A DNA stretch of 11,066 nt from Actinomycetes bacterium (GTDB lineage Bacteria; Actinomycetota; Thermoleophilia; BMS3ABIN01): positions 1-11,066 of the forward strand of contig JAJYIN010000049.1 in NCBI GenBank assembly GCA_021790075.1. Direction: 5' to 3'. This document shows, piece by piece, positions 1-6,125 of this stretch. Below the pieces are notes generated by a model. It searched no databases and was not told the DNA's origin. It worked only from the letters and a program-made list of their open reading frames with translations. The first letter of the stretch is position 1. The number at the start of each line of letters is the position of its first letter. The position numbers were made by a program, and so were the translations under genes.

Positions 1-65
1 AAATTGCCACGTCGTTTTCCCCGGCGGAAGAAACCGGCAAACGCGGACCCGCCGCCCAACAGGCA

Positions 66-287
66 CTACTTCAGGGTCAACCTGACTATCCCGCCCTGGC
101 CGTTGTAGCCGTAGGCGCTGAAGTAAAGGTCTTTTTCATCTGCACCTTGCTGCACCGTCAGCGCTACCGGCCACGTTGTCGGAATGTTGTTGACAGACGC
201 GTATTTCCAAAGTCCATTGAACTGAGTTGCTTGCGGCAAGCAAATATGCAAACGGAGGCGTCTGGCTGGAAGGGGTATGGATCCTTG
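66..287 (-). pseudogene. 3' remnant of a probable exported protein
   Basis: The minus strand is open from a stop at 288-290 down to a TAG at 66-68. The last ~50 residues look like genuine protein: a Trp/Tyr-rich segment (GLWKYASV, TTWPVALTV) ending in LYFSAYGYNGQGGIVRLTLK. This has the character of the closing strand of an extracellular beta-sandwich or beta-propeller protein, but I cannot name the family. There is no ATG, only a TTG at 249-251 without a Shine-Dalgarno sequence. The first ~12 residues after the upstream stop are arginine-rich and look like junk, so the real gene was probably cut near 255-290, right next to the methylase fragment on the other strand. It is most likely the tail of a longer gene whose 5' part was lost. 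A random open stretch is the alternative. Confidence 0.4.
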
Positions 288-462
288 TCAATTTCAAGGC
301 GGCCTCATCTTCGAGCCCTTCCTGGGCTCTGGCACGACGCTAATCGCCGCCGAGCAACTGGGGCGCAGGTGCTACGGGACGGAGATAGACCCCGGGTGCT
401 GCGACGTGATAATCAAAAGGTGGGAGAGCCTGACGGGATGGAAGGTTAAGCTGGGTGGCTGA
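277..462 (+). pseudogene. C-terminal fragment of a DNA modification methyltransferase
   Basis: From about base 298 the translation GGLIFEPFLGSGTTLIAAEQ followed by GRRCYGTEIDP and CDVIIKRWESLTG matches the C-terminal end of beta-class N4/N6 DNA methyltransferases (COG0863 type). FEPFLGSGT is motif I, which binds S-adenosylmethionine, and the GTEID acidic residue fits motif II. The family's DPPY catalytic motif and target-recognition part lie N-terminal to this and are absent, so the piece cannot be a working enzyme. The ATG at 277 precedes residues without family resemblance, and GGAAGGGG lies only about 2-3 nt in front of it, so translation is doubtful. The stop at 460-462 is a natural C-terminus just after the RWE helix. 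The next fragment of the same family begins within a few bases, in another frame. Confidence 0.75.
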
Positions 463-665
463 CAAACGCGAGGATTGGCATCCATGCCGACCGTGTTAAG
501 TACTCTCTCGAGGACGATGGCTTTGAGATAAGAAGCCAGATCATCTGGGCCAAGGACCGCTTCGCGCTTTCCAGGGGACACTACCACTGGCAGCATGAAC
601 CCTGCTGGTATGCTGTCAGAAAGGGTGCCACCGGGCACTGGGCCGGCGACGGGAAGTCCAGTTAA
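450..665 (+). pseudogene. Middle fragment of a DNA modification methyltransferase
   Basis: This frame is open from 450 (stop TAA at 447-449) to TAA at 663-665. From about 459 it reads GIHADRVKYSLEDDGFEIRS, then QIIWAKDRFALSRGHYHWQH, then EPCWYAVRKGATGHWAGDGK. This is the strongly conserved central block of phage/plasmid-type DNA modification methylases, which normally follows DPPY and precedes the FEPFLGSGT motif. Here it comes after the C-terminal motif-I fragment, so the two pieces are in swapped order. The family continues with a TLWEIP-like stretch, but similarity stops at the KSS codons just before the TAA, marking a second breakpoint near 660. There is no start codon with a ribosome site. 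It is a non-functional remnant from the same gene as the neighbouring fragment or from a second copy. Confidence 0.75.
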
Positions 666-707
666 ATAGCTTACCGCATCCGAATTTCGTTCAATCTCAT
701 TTCTTCC

Positions 708-1148
708 CTATCCGCAACGAGCAACGCAGGCCTGATTGCCACAACCTAATTCACATTGAATTTTTTTAGATTGGGCTGTCGCCTGAGCGGCCTGAGCCTG
801 CATCCGTGCTTGAAGTTGAGCAGCCGATGCAGCTTTAGCTTTCTGATACTGGCAGGCGCTGTCACAACCGTTTTGAGGCGAAGAGCTTGCGCTTGAGCCG
901 GCATAAGATTGGGCGGATGAGGCTTGCGGCTGCGGTACTGCCTGCGGGGCTGTGCTCGTCGGGGTGGTAGTTGTTGTGGATGGCGCAGTCGCTGTGGTAG
1001 CAATAGTCATGGTTGCCATGGTCGTTGTGCCTGTATCCGTTGCTGTGGCGCTTCCACCCGCATCATTGCTTCCGCAACCGGTTGCAAGAATCAGGGCCGC
1101 CGTGAGCATCAGCGCTACCAGCAGGGCCCCATGATTATAAATCTTCAA
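708..1148 (-). CDS. Small Thr-rich, Cys-rich lipoprotein
   Basis: A 146-residue probable membrane-anchored lipoprotein of unknown function. The start is the TTG at 1146-1148: a GGAGG sits 6 nt upstream, and the product opens with a positively charged end, a hydrophobic helix (residues 7-22) and the lipobox LATGC, with Cys25 as the predicted lipidated residue. Residues 28-70 are an almost pure Thr/Ala/Ser/Pro linker, the kind that spans cell wall and is often glycosylated. The C-terminal domain has a Cx3C pair (C95, C99), a Gln/Ala/Lys helix (100-131), then C132-x3-C136-x4-C141-x3-C145. Six regularly spaced cysteines suggest disulfides or metal binding; this is inference. It follows the large exported protein on the same strand but has its own promoter in the 145-bp gap. 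I do not recognise the family. Confidence 0.8.
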   Translation of the reverse strand: MKIYNHGALLVALMLTAALILATGCGSNDAGGSATATDTGTTTMATMTIATTATAPSTTTTTPTSTAPQAVPQPQASSAQSYAGSSASSSPQNGCDSACQYQKAKAASAAQLQARMQAQAAQATAQSKKIQCELGCGNQACVARCG

Positions 1149-1211
1149 TTGCTCCCTCCGTATCGATGGCCTTTTTCAGTTACAACGAAGAAACTGCTCA
1201 AATAAGCTTGC

Positions 1212-1241
1212 GGGGCCGTCCCCTTTTAAAGGAGCGACCCC
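1212..1241 (-). repeat. GC-rich imperfect palindrome (hairpin), REP-like
   Basis: GGGGCCGTCCCC and GGAGCGACCCC face each other across TTTTAAA. Read on the minus strand almost every position pairs if G-U wobbles are allowed (one A/C mismatch, 1219/1234); on the plus strand several of these become C/A mismatches, so the folded molecule is probably the minus-strand RNA. It lies downstream of the large exported protein's stop codon and inside the predicted leader of the lipoprotein mRNA. No T-run follows it on the minus strand, so it is not a standard intrinsic terminator; it could be a processing or stability hairpin or a dispersed REP-type element. Confidence 0.5.
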
Positions 1242-1259
1242 AAATCCTGCCTGTCTGTG

Positions 1260-1287
1260 ATCTTATCATGCAAGGGAGTAATGTCAA
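1260..1287 (-). promoter_or_regulatory. Predicted sigma-70-type promoter for the lipoprotein gene
   Basis: On the minus strand TTGACA (1282-1287, a perfect -35) is followed after 16 nt by TAAGAT (1260-1265, 4 of 6 consensus). The -35 begins just after the stop codon of the large exported gene. Transcription would start near 1253 and give a leader of about 105 nt that contains the palindrome at 1212-1241 before the GGAGG/TTG start. Confidence 0.55.
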
Positions 1288-1293
1288 GCGATT

Positions 1294-3891
1294 TTATTTT
1301 ATCACCGTCCCCAGCACCTCATTAAAGAAGCCGTTCCAAAGCACGCGCTGCGATACCATCACGTTGGCCGGGGTGCCCTTGGTCGCATCGGGGTCGCCGC
1401 TCCAGGCGGTGATCTCAACCGGACCGCCGATTATGCCTGGGAAGATGGGTGTGACCCGGCCTGAGGCGCTGATAACGCCAGGGTTGGTGGGATTGGTCGG
1501 CGCAGTTGGCATAACCTGTCCGGCGATCTTTATCTGGTAGTAGACGTCGGTTGAGGCTGAGGGATTGGCAATCATCACCCAGTTGGCGCTTCCCGGAGAG
1601 TGCATATCATACCAGCTAAAGTGGTAGTCGCTGGTAAGGGCACTCACCGGGTATCCGGGAACCTCCTCAAAGGAGGGGTTCGTGATGTCGTGGCCAGCTA
1701 TGACCCGCTGCGTGGCAATTACGCTTTGAGCGGTGCCGGTGCAGCTGCCGTACTGGTCAAAGGCAGCCGAGCAGCCGCTTACCTCTACGGGTCCGCCAAC
1801 CTGTCCCGGGAAATGCGGATGCACGTATGCGGTGGGACCGATCACGCCGGGGTTGTTCTGGGCATCTGTGGGCATTATCTGCCCGGCGATCTTTACCTGG
1901 TAGTAGACATCGCTGGAAGTTGAGGGGTTTGCCACCATCACCCAGTTGGCGAAGCCGGGGTTATATTCATCGTACCAGGTCCAGAGGTAGTCGCTTGAAA
2001 GCTCCGAGGCAGGGATGCCAGGCACCTCGTTAAAGGCCACTCCGGAGCCAGAAAGCACTCGCTGCGAGGTTAGTACTCCCGGCGAGGTCCCCGGGCAGTT
2101 GCCATACTGGTCGAAAACAGCCGAGCAGCTTAAAACCTCAACCGGTCCACCGATTACCCCATTGAAGGTAGGAGTTACACTCTTACCCGGGGCAATTACC
2201 CCCGGATTAGCGCCTGATTGTCCCATCACCTGACCGGCGATCTTTACCTCGTAGTAGACATCAGCTGAAGCTGAGGGAGGATTGGCCACCAGGATCCAGT
2301 TGGCAAAACCGGGGCTCTTCTCATCATACCAGGTCCAGTAAAAGTCGCCGGAGAGCCTGCTTTCATCGGTTCCCAGCACTTCTTCGAAGGAGTTACCCAT
2401 CAGACTTCTCTCGGAGATGATGCCTTTGCCGTTAAAGGCGTTTACCGTTACCGGCCCGCCCATGAGCCCTGAGAAGTTGGGAGTGATACTCGTGCCGGCC
2501 GGCACCTCGCCTGCGTCGCACTGGCCCATCGGGCAAGGTGAGCCTTTAAGGGTGCTTGGCGTCAGATCCATGTCTCCGGCTCCGACGCTAAGGCCGAAGC
2601 CAAGTTCACCGGCGGCTCCAGATGGGTTGGCCATAAGCAGCCAGCTGGACATGTTCTTGGAGTCGTACCAGGGGAAGTAGTAGCGGTGCGGTACTCCGAC
2701 GTGGATGGTGTGCGTAACCGGCGTTGCCGCGTTGCCCGCATTGTCCTGGACGTTGATGGTAAGCGTGTAGCTGCCAGCGGTAAGGCCTGAGAGCGGACAG
2801 CTAAGCAGCAGGTCGATGTTGGGACCATGGGTCGTGCATGTGGTAACCGGACCCGTGTTAGACGGACCGCTTAAGTAGACAGATATACTGGCGCTGTTTA
2901 TGCCTGAGAAGTCAGAGGCATCGTCTTTGAGTTCCGTTTTGATTGTAGCCCCTGCGGTAGATATCCAGGTGGGCCAAACGTCGCCGATAACTGGCGGGGT
3001 TTTATCCCAGCCGTACGGATGTGCATAGGGGTGGCTGTCCCAGTTGTACGGCGCGTCGCAAAAACCATCATTATTATTATCAGTGCACGTATTGTTGGAT
3101 GCCCAATAATTACCGCCACCATCGGCCGCCGGGATGTTAAAGCGGTTGCCCGTTCCCTCATTACCAACCGGACCGCCCACATAATTGCGAACGACAGTAT
3201 TGTCGTTTGAATTAAGAAGGAGGATGACGCCCCCATCAGTCGGCCCCAGGAGAGCATTTTGAGTGATAAGGTTATGGGAAGAGCCAACGTCAGCAAAAAG
3301 CCCGAAATAGGAATCGGCAAGGTTATTGCCCAGAATTATCTCCCCGGATTCGCCTCCGTTAATATGTATAGTTGAGGTCATCCCTCCTGGACTGCCACAG
3401 TCGATATTATTAAATAGTGTGGAATTCTTATTGCTGGCCAGCACAACGCCGGTTTCACATTTGGTGATGTTGTTCCCGACGATTATATCTTGACCCGAGT
3501 CAGCTTCGATTCCAATCTTGGAGTTCTTGATGTTGAGCATTCCCACTAAATCGTTTGCTCCGTTTACAGAAACGCCGGTACTGCTATAGTAACCGGTGAT
3601 CGTGTGATTATTACCATTCAATTTAACGCCGCTGGAAATGATCGAGATACCACTGGTACTGTTGCCGCCAATGTTTATGTCGCTGTTTAGCGTGCAGGTC
3701 TTGTTGCCGGGATCCCAACTGCCTACCAGCGTACACTGTCCCCCGGTGACGTCATCCTGGATTACTACCCCTTGAGGAGTGGTCGTCGTATAAACCGTGT
3801 TGGCTGCCAGCACAGTAGTTGCGGCTGCACCAATTAAGATAGCCCCCAGAATAAGAAACATCAGAGATGTTAAAAACCGTCTTGCATACAT
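1294..3891 (-). CDS. Exported NosD-like beta-helix protein with four C-terminal repeats
   Basis: An 865-residue predicted secreted or cell-surface protein. Start chosen at 3889-3891: AAAGGAG lies 11 nt upstream, the product begins with a classic signal peptide (MYARR, hydrophobic 7-25, probable cleavage after VLA at 27-29), and a promoter lies inside the longer reading frame that opens at 4086. Residues ~65-260 form right-handed beta-helix repeats rich in Asn/Gly/Ile (GNNITKCETGVVL, NSNDNTVVRNYV), as in NosD-like proteins. Then comes the signature GGGNYWA plus a Ca-binding-like DNNNDGFCD loop (271-279). Residues ~298-399 resemble an Ig-like/bacterial adhesion module (DKTPP opening, LTAGSYTLTINVQDNAGN). 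Residues ~403-861 are four copies of a ~115-residue unit with WYD, NWVMVANPS, VYYQVKIAGQ, GGPVEV, SQRVL and EVPG blocks. There is no membrane anchor or sorting signal at the C-terminus (ends GTVIK). It is probably involved in surface binding; the ligand is unknown. The beta-helix part looks more AT-rich than the repeats. Confidence 0.85.
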   Translation of the reverse strand: MYARRFLTSLMFLILGAILIGAAATTVLAANTVYTTTTPQGVVIQDDVTGGQCTLVGSWDPGNKTCTLNSDINIGGNSTSGISIISSGVKLNGNNHTITGYYSSTGVSVNGANDLVGMLNIKNSKIGIEADSGQDIIVGNNITKCETGVVLASNKNSTLFNNIDCGSPGGMTSTIHINGGESGEIILGNNLADSYFGLFADVGSSHNLITQNALLGPTDGGVILLLNSNDNTVVRNYVGGPVGNEGTGNRFNIPAADGGGNYWASNNTCTDNNNDGFCDAPYNWDSHPYAHPYGWDKTPPVIGDVWPTWISTAGATIKTELKDDASDFSGINSASISVYLSGPSNTGPVTTCTTHGPNIDLLLSCPLSGLTAGSYTLTINVQDNAGNAATPVTHTIHVGVPHRYYFPWYDSKNMSSWLLMANPSGAAGELGFGLSVGAGDMDLTPSTLKGSPCPMGQCDAGEVPAGTSITPNFSGLMGGPVTVNAFNGKGIISERSLMGNSFEEVLGTDESRLSGDFYWTWYDEKSPGFANWILVANPPSASADVYYEVKIAGQVMGQSGANPGVIAPGKSVTPTFNGVIGGPVEVLSCSAVFDQYGNCPGTSPGVLTSQRVLSGSGVAFNEVPGIPASELSSDYLWTWYDEYNPGFANWVMVANPSTSSDVYYQVKIAGQIMPTDAQNNPGVIGPTAYVHPHFPGQVGGPVEVSGCSAAFDQYGSCTGTAQSVIATQRVIAGHDITNPSFEEVPGYPVSALTSDYHFSWYDMHSPGSANWVMIANPSASTDVYYQIKIAGQVMPTAPTNPTNPGVISASGRVTPIFPGIIGGPVEITAWSGDPDATKGTPANVMVSQRVLWNGFFNEVLGTVIK
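1309..2685 (-). repeat. Four tandem ~115-residue protein repeats
   Basis: The units lie at about 2371-2685 (residues 403-507), 2017-2343 (517-625), 1654-1986 (636-746) and 1309-1623 (757-861); their WYD motifs fall at residues 408, 521, 639 and 760, giving periods of 113, 118 and 121. Each unit has WYD, then an NW(V/I)(M/L)VANP block, a DVYYxVKIAGQ strand, NPGVI, GGPVE and an (S/T)QRV...EVxG end. Units 2-4 are close to each other and are visibly similar at the DNA level; unit 1 has diverged. Units 2 and 3 carry a Cys pair around FDQYG (C589/C599 and C707/C717), unit 1 carries CPMGQC (C453/C458), and unit 4 has none. Confidence 0.85.
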
Positions 3892-3955
3892 CTTTGCTTT
3901 TTCTCCTTTGCGTCTTAAGGATTTTGTTAATACACCAAAGAAAATCAGTTTGATA

Positions 3956-3984
3956 ACTTTACTGTTAACTATTAACTCTGTCAA
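3956..3984 (-). promoter_or_regulatory. Promoter with spacer palindrome for the beta-helix gene
   Basis: On the minus strand a perfect TTGACA (3979-3984) is separated by exactly 17 nt from TAAAGT (3956-3961, 4 of 6). The start codon is about 65 nt downstream of the -10 box. The spacer contains a perfect inverted repeat, GTTAA-TAG-TTAAC (3964-3976), placed where a bound repressor would block RNA polymerase. This promoter also argues against the longer reading frame that begins at 4086. Confidence 0.6.
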
Positions 3985-4315
3985 CCAGATTGTGCGAAGC
4001 ATTCGGAGCCTCTCATCGTTAGATACTTGTCTGGATCTTTTTCCTGCCTTTTGTCTTCCGGGCGCGGCGCCTGATCTTTTTCTCAATATCGCACTTAAAC
4101 GCTGCCGCTGTGCCCCGGATTATAGGGGCAGGGTTACGGCCCCGACGTAAGTTCGTCTTATTCGTGCGGGATACGCAAAACTTCCTCGCTGCAGATGGCT
4201 CCTCTTTCATTTGTGTTTTCCCTTGGAAATGTTCGTACAGGGTATGCCCTGAGAGGACAGATCACGAGCGGGGAGAAGCCGTGTTCGATTATGGTGTTGA
4301 CGGGGTTGTCAGCGA
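3985..4315. other. Gene-free stretch with several short inverted repeats
   Basis: I see no convincing gene here; the short open frames on both strands lack ribosome sites and family resemblance. The stretch holds inverted repeats: TGCCCC/GGGGCA (4111-4130, 8-nt loop), GACG/CGTC (4144-4157) and CAGGG-TATG-CCCTG (4238-4251). The GGGGC at 4125-4129 can pair either with GCCCC at 4112-4116 or with GCCCC at 4139-4143, a possible alternative-structure arrangement. It lies downstream of the toxin gene and upstream of the beta-helix promoter, so it may be the 3' region of the toxin-antitoxin transcript, a leader RNA or a small RNA. I could not match it to a riboswitch class. Confidence 0.35.
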
Positions 4316-4600
4316 TTAGGGCTTGTGGGGCAGCTGCGCCCCGTGCCAAACGGCGATAATCCAGACCGTCTCTCCGACGGTCCTGTAGAAAAAGCGGTAG
4401 GGGGCGACGATCAGCTCCCGGTGGGGCAGCTCGGGAAATTCGGGGATGGCCCTGCCCGACTCGGGGAAGTCGGGCAGGCGGCGCAGGATCTTTTCCGCCT
4501 TCCTGCGAAACTTAAGGGCGGCCTCCGGGTTATCGCGCCTGATGTAGGCAAGCGCCTCCAGAAACTGGAGCCTGGCCGAAGGCGTGAACTTAACCTCCAC
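4316..4600 (-). CDS. RelE/ParE-superfamily toxin
   Basis: A 94-residue protein, normal length for the family. It shows the RelE/ParE pattern: an N-terminal strand MEVKFTPSA, a helical part with IRRDNPEAALKFRRKAEKIL, the RLPDFPESGRAIPEFPE turn, and the closing strands HRELIVAPYRFFYRTVGE followed by VWIIAVWHG. The PYRFFYR-x-WIIAVWHG end is more like ParE (gyrase-directed) than mRNA-cleaving RelE, but the target cannot be settled from sequence. The start is GTG at 4598-4600, directly after the antitoxin TAA with no gap, and AAGGAAG lies about 8 nt upstream inside the antitoxin gene, so translation is probably coupled. The protein appears complete, with conserved arginines and the aromatic C-terminal strand intact. 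Confidence 0.85.
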   Translation of the reverse strand: MEVKFTPSARLQFLEALAYIRRDNPEAALKFRRKAEKILRRLPDFPESGRAIPEFPELPHRELIVAPYRFFYRTVGETVWIIAVWHGAQLPHKP

Positions 4601-4879
4601 TTAGCGGGCTTCCTTAAGAAGCGCGTCCGCCTCCCCAAGGACGGTGTCCAGGTCGTAGCCCTCGGCCGCGGCGGCCTCCTTGTCACCCTGGGCCAGGACG
4701 CGAAGTAGCTCGCGGTCGTGCTCGGCCTGCTCGTAGGCCTCCACGCTCAGCATCACCGCCGCCGCCCGACCCCGCTGTGTGATCACCAGGGGTTCCCGGG
4801 TGTCCTTCACTTGCTTAAGCACCTTGGCCGCGTTGTGCCTTAGGTCCGTAATAGGGATTATCTTGGAAACTTTTGCCAT
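4601..4879 (-). CDS. Phd/YefM-type antitoxin
   Basis: A 92-residue antitoxin expected to bind and neutralise the adjacent RelE/ParE toxin and, as known for this family, to repress its own operon through its N-terminal DNA-binding fold. The sequence has the family layout: IIPITDLRHNAAKVLKQV, then EPLVITQRGRAAAVMLSVEA YEQ (residues ~32-53), followed by an acidic, helix-rich C-terminus (about 55-92) that would wrap the toxin. The ATG at 4877-4879 is chosen because GGAGG stands 8 nt upstream and MAKVSKIIPITDLR is the typical family beginning; the reading frame extends to 4945, but that extra part is not conserved-looking. The stop codon is contiguous with the toxin GTG. Confidence 0.87.
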   Translation of the reverse strand: MAKVSKIIPITDLRHNAAKVLKQVKDTREPLVITQRGRAAAVMLSVEAYEQAEHDRELLRVLAQGDKEAAAAEGYDLDTVLGEADALLKEAR

Positions 4880-4925
4880 TGACAGTACCTCCAAAAGTAC
4901 CGTTGAAGGTTTTCTATATAGGTAC

Positions 4926-4954
4926 ATTATGCAGCATTGGAGCACATTTTTAAA
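4926..4954 (-). promoter_or_regulatory. Candidate promoter of the toxin-antitoxin operon
   Basis: On the minus strand TTTAAA (4949-4954, 4 of 6) and CATAAT (4926-4931, 5 of 6) are 17 nt apart, about 46 nt before the antitoxin ATG. Between the -10 and the start codon GTACC and GGTAC form a widely spaced inverted repeat that could serve as an operator. The -35 is weak, so this is tentative. Confidence 0.35.
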
Positions 4955-5033
4955 CCCTCACTAACGTAGGTTTGATCTGGTCCGGGTTTCACGGACAGCT
5001 TAGCCTGCTGCCTCAATTTGGGGATCCACTATA

Positions 5034-6125
5034 CTACGAAGTAAAACCCACAAACTTCGGCTTCTGGGCAACGATTTGCGTATTCTCCAGCATGGAGTAA
5101 AGCTCAGCGATAGTGCTTCTCGATGAGACAAGTGCCTCCTCGATGCCGTGAGATTGCAGCCATTCCGTCGCACCTTTCTGGTCGAACGCTTCGAATCCGA
5201 TATTGGCAAAACAGCGTCCCGGCCGGGCGACAGCCGGATGTAACGAACCCAGCTCCTCATTGGTAGTGATGAGAAACAGGATTCGCAGGCCCTGGCCGAT
5301 GAGGCCATCACAGACGTTCAGCAATCGCGACAGCGCCTGGCCCTTTTTCCGCTTGGCGTCCCTTGCCAGCAGTTCGCCGGTGTCTTCAGCTACGAACAGA
5401 TTCAACTTCTCGCCGGGTGGTCTCATCAGGAGTTCCAGCATATAGTTGGCGTTGGAGCCGAAAAACATCTCCGGATCCACGATGTAATTTATGTTCATCC
5501 AGTCGCTGCATGCCCGGCCCCAGGAGCGCAACGCGAAAGTCTTGCCCGTGCCCGGTTCACCATGCCACAACACCAGTTTGCCCGCAACGGTCGAGTCAAT
5601 CTGACTCACAAACAGGCGCTCGAGGGCGCGCCGGGTCGAATCGGCGTAGTTATCCTGAATCTCGTCCCATGAGGGACAAAATACTTCGCGGCTTTGACTT
5701 ATGGGTCCTCCCCGTGGGTGATGACGCCAGAATTCGACTTTCACGACATTCTCATCCGGTTCGCAGGGAGGGATCCGCTCACGGGTAAGGTCCAGCAAGC
5801 CCTTTGCGGCTTCATCGTCTACGGCATAAGCATTAGCTTCCACCGACTTCCCCATCATCGCAATGCGCAGGACCCCGGTGGCAAATCTGAATATGATCTC
5901 GACCCGGCCCCAGGGATGACTCTGTTTCCATTCGACTACGCCCTCGTCAAATGACAACGAATCGACCGTTGCGTCGCTGATGTAATCGATCTCCTGACCG
6001 AATATGAAACCGTCAGTCCTGGCCTGAGCCATCACGAGGTCAGGCATGGAAGCCTCAAAAACCGTCTGAATGCGGTCGCGAGTAATGTATCGCTGCCGGG
6101 TTTCCTTTTCCGTTGAACCATCCAT
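5034..6125 (-). CDS. AAA+ ATPase, DUF5925-type
   Basis: A 363-residue ATPase of the AAA+ class. Visible elements: Walker A GEPGTGKT (189-196), Walker B LNLFVAED (241-248, with Glu in the second acidic position region), sensor 1 in ILFLITTNE (Asn289), and the RPGR arginine-finger motif (301-304). The region EFWRHHPRGG...W-EI-NY (131-160) joins the N-terminal domain to the AAA core exactly as in the actinobacterial DUF5925 proteins I know, and GQALSRLLNVCDGLIGQG (262-279) and LHPAVARPGR are also typical. The N-terminal ~120 residues are likely the substrate- or partner-binding part. Start: ATG at 6123-6125 with GGGAGAG 4 nt upstream. No small lid beyond ~residue 345 is evident. It is divergently transcribed from the helicase-nuclease pair and ends about 155 nt before the antitoxin start. 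Function within the family is unknown; a remodelling or maturation role is inference. Confidence 0.85.
   Translation of the reverse strand: MDGSTEKETRQRYITRDRIQTVFEASMPDLVMAQARTDGFIFGQEIDYISDATVDSLSFDEGVVEWKQSHPWGRVEIIFRFATGVLRIAMMGKSVEANAYAVDDEAAKGLLDLTRERIPPCEPDENVVKVEFWRHHPRGGPISQSREVFCPSWDEIQDNYADSTRRALERLFVSQIDSTVAGKLVLWHGEPGTGKTFALRSWGRACSDWMNINYIVDPEMFFGSNANYMLELLMRPPGEKLNLFVAEDTGELLARDAKRKKGQALSRLLNVCDGLIGQGLRILFLITTNEELGSLHPAVARPGRCFANIGFEAFDQKGATEWLQSHGIEEALVSSRSTIAELYSMLENTQIVAQKPKFVGFTS

Noticed and set aside
147..449. A 100-codon plus-strand frame across the left edge
   Set aside because: It runs antisense to the minus-strand remnant and through the methylase fragment in the wrong frame; its Arg-rich composition is typical of a shadow frame.
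3892..4086. A 65-residue N-terminal extension of the beta-helix protein
   Set aside because: It would put the signal peptide internally and contains the TTGACA/TAAAGT promoter; the ATG at 3891 has its own AAAGGAG.
4105..4205. Cyclic-di-GMP riboswitch, suggested by GGGATACGCAAAA
   Set aside because: The preceding conserved CACGCACAGGGCAAACC-type half and the GNRA/receptor arrangement are not present on either strand, so no class was assigned.
4158..4349. A 63-codon minus-strand frame overlapping the toxin's 3' end
   Set aside because: It overlaps the toxin gene in another frame, has no ribosome site and no family resemblance.
4880..4945. Longer antitoxin starting at 4945
   Set aside because: The extra 22 residues are not family-like, and the GGAGG is placed for the ATG at 4879.
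4980..4996. GTCCG/CGGAC hairpin after the ATPase gene as a terminator
   Set aside because: The stem is only 5 bp and no T-run follows on the minus strand.
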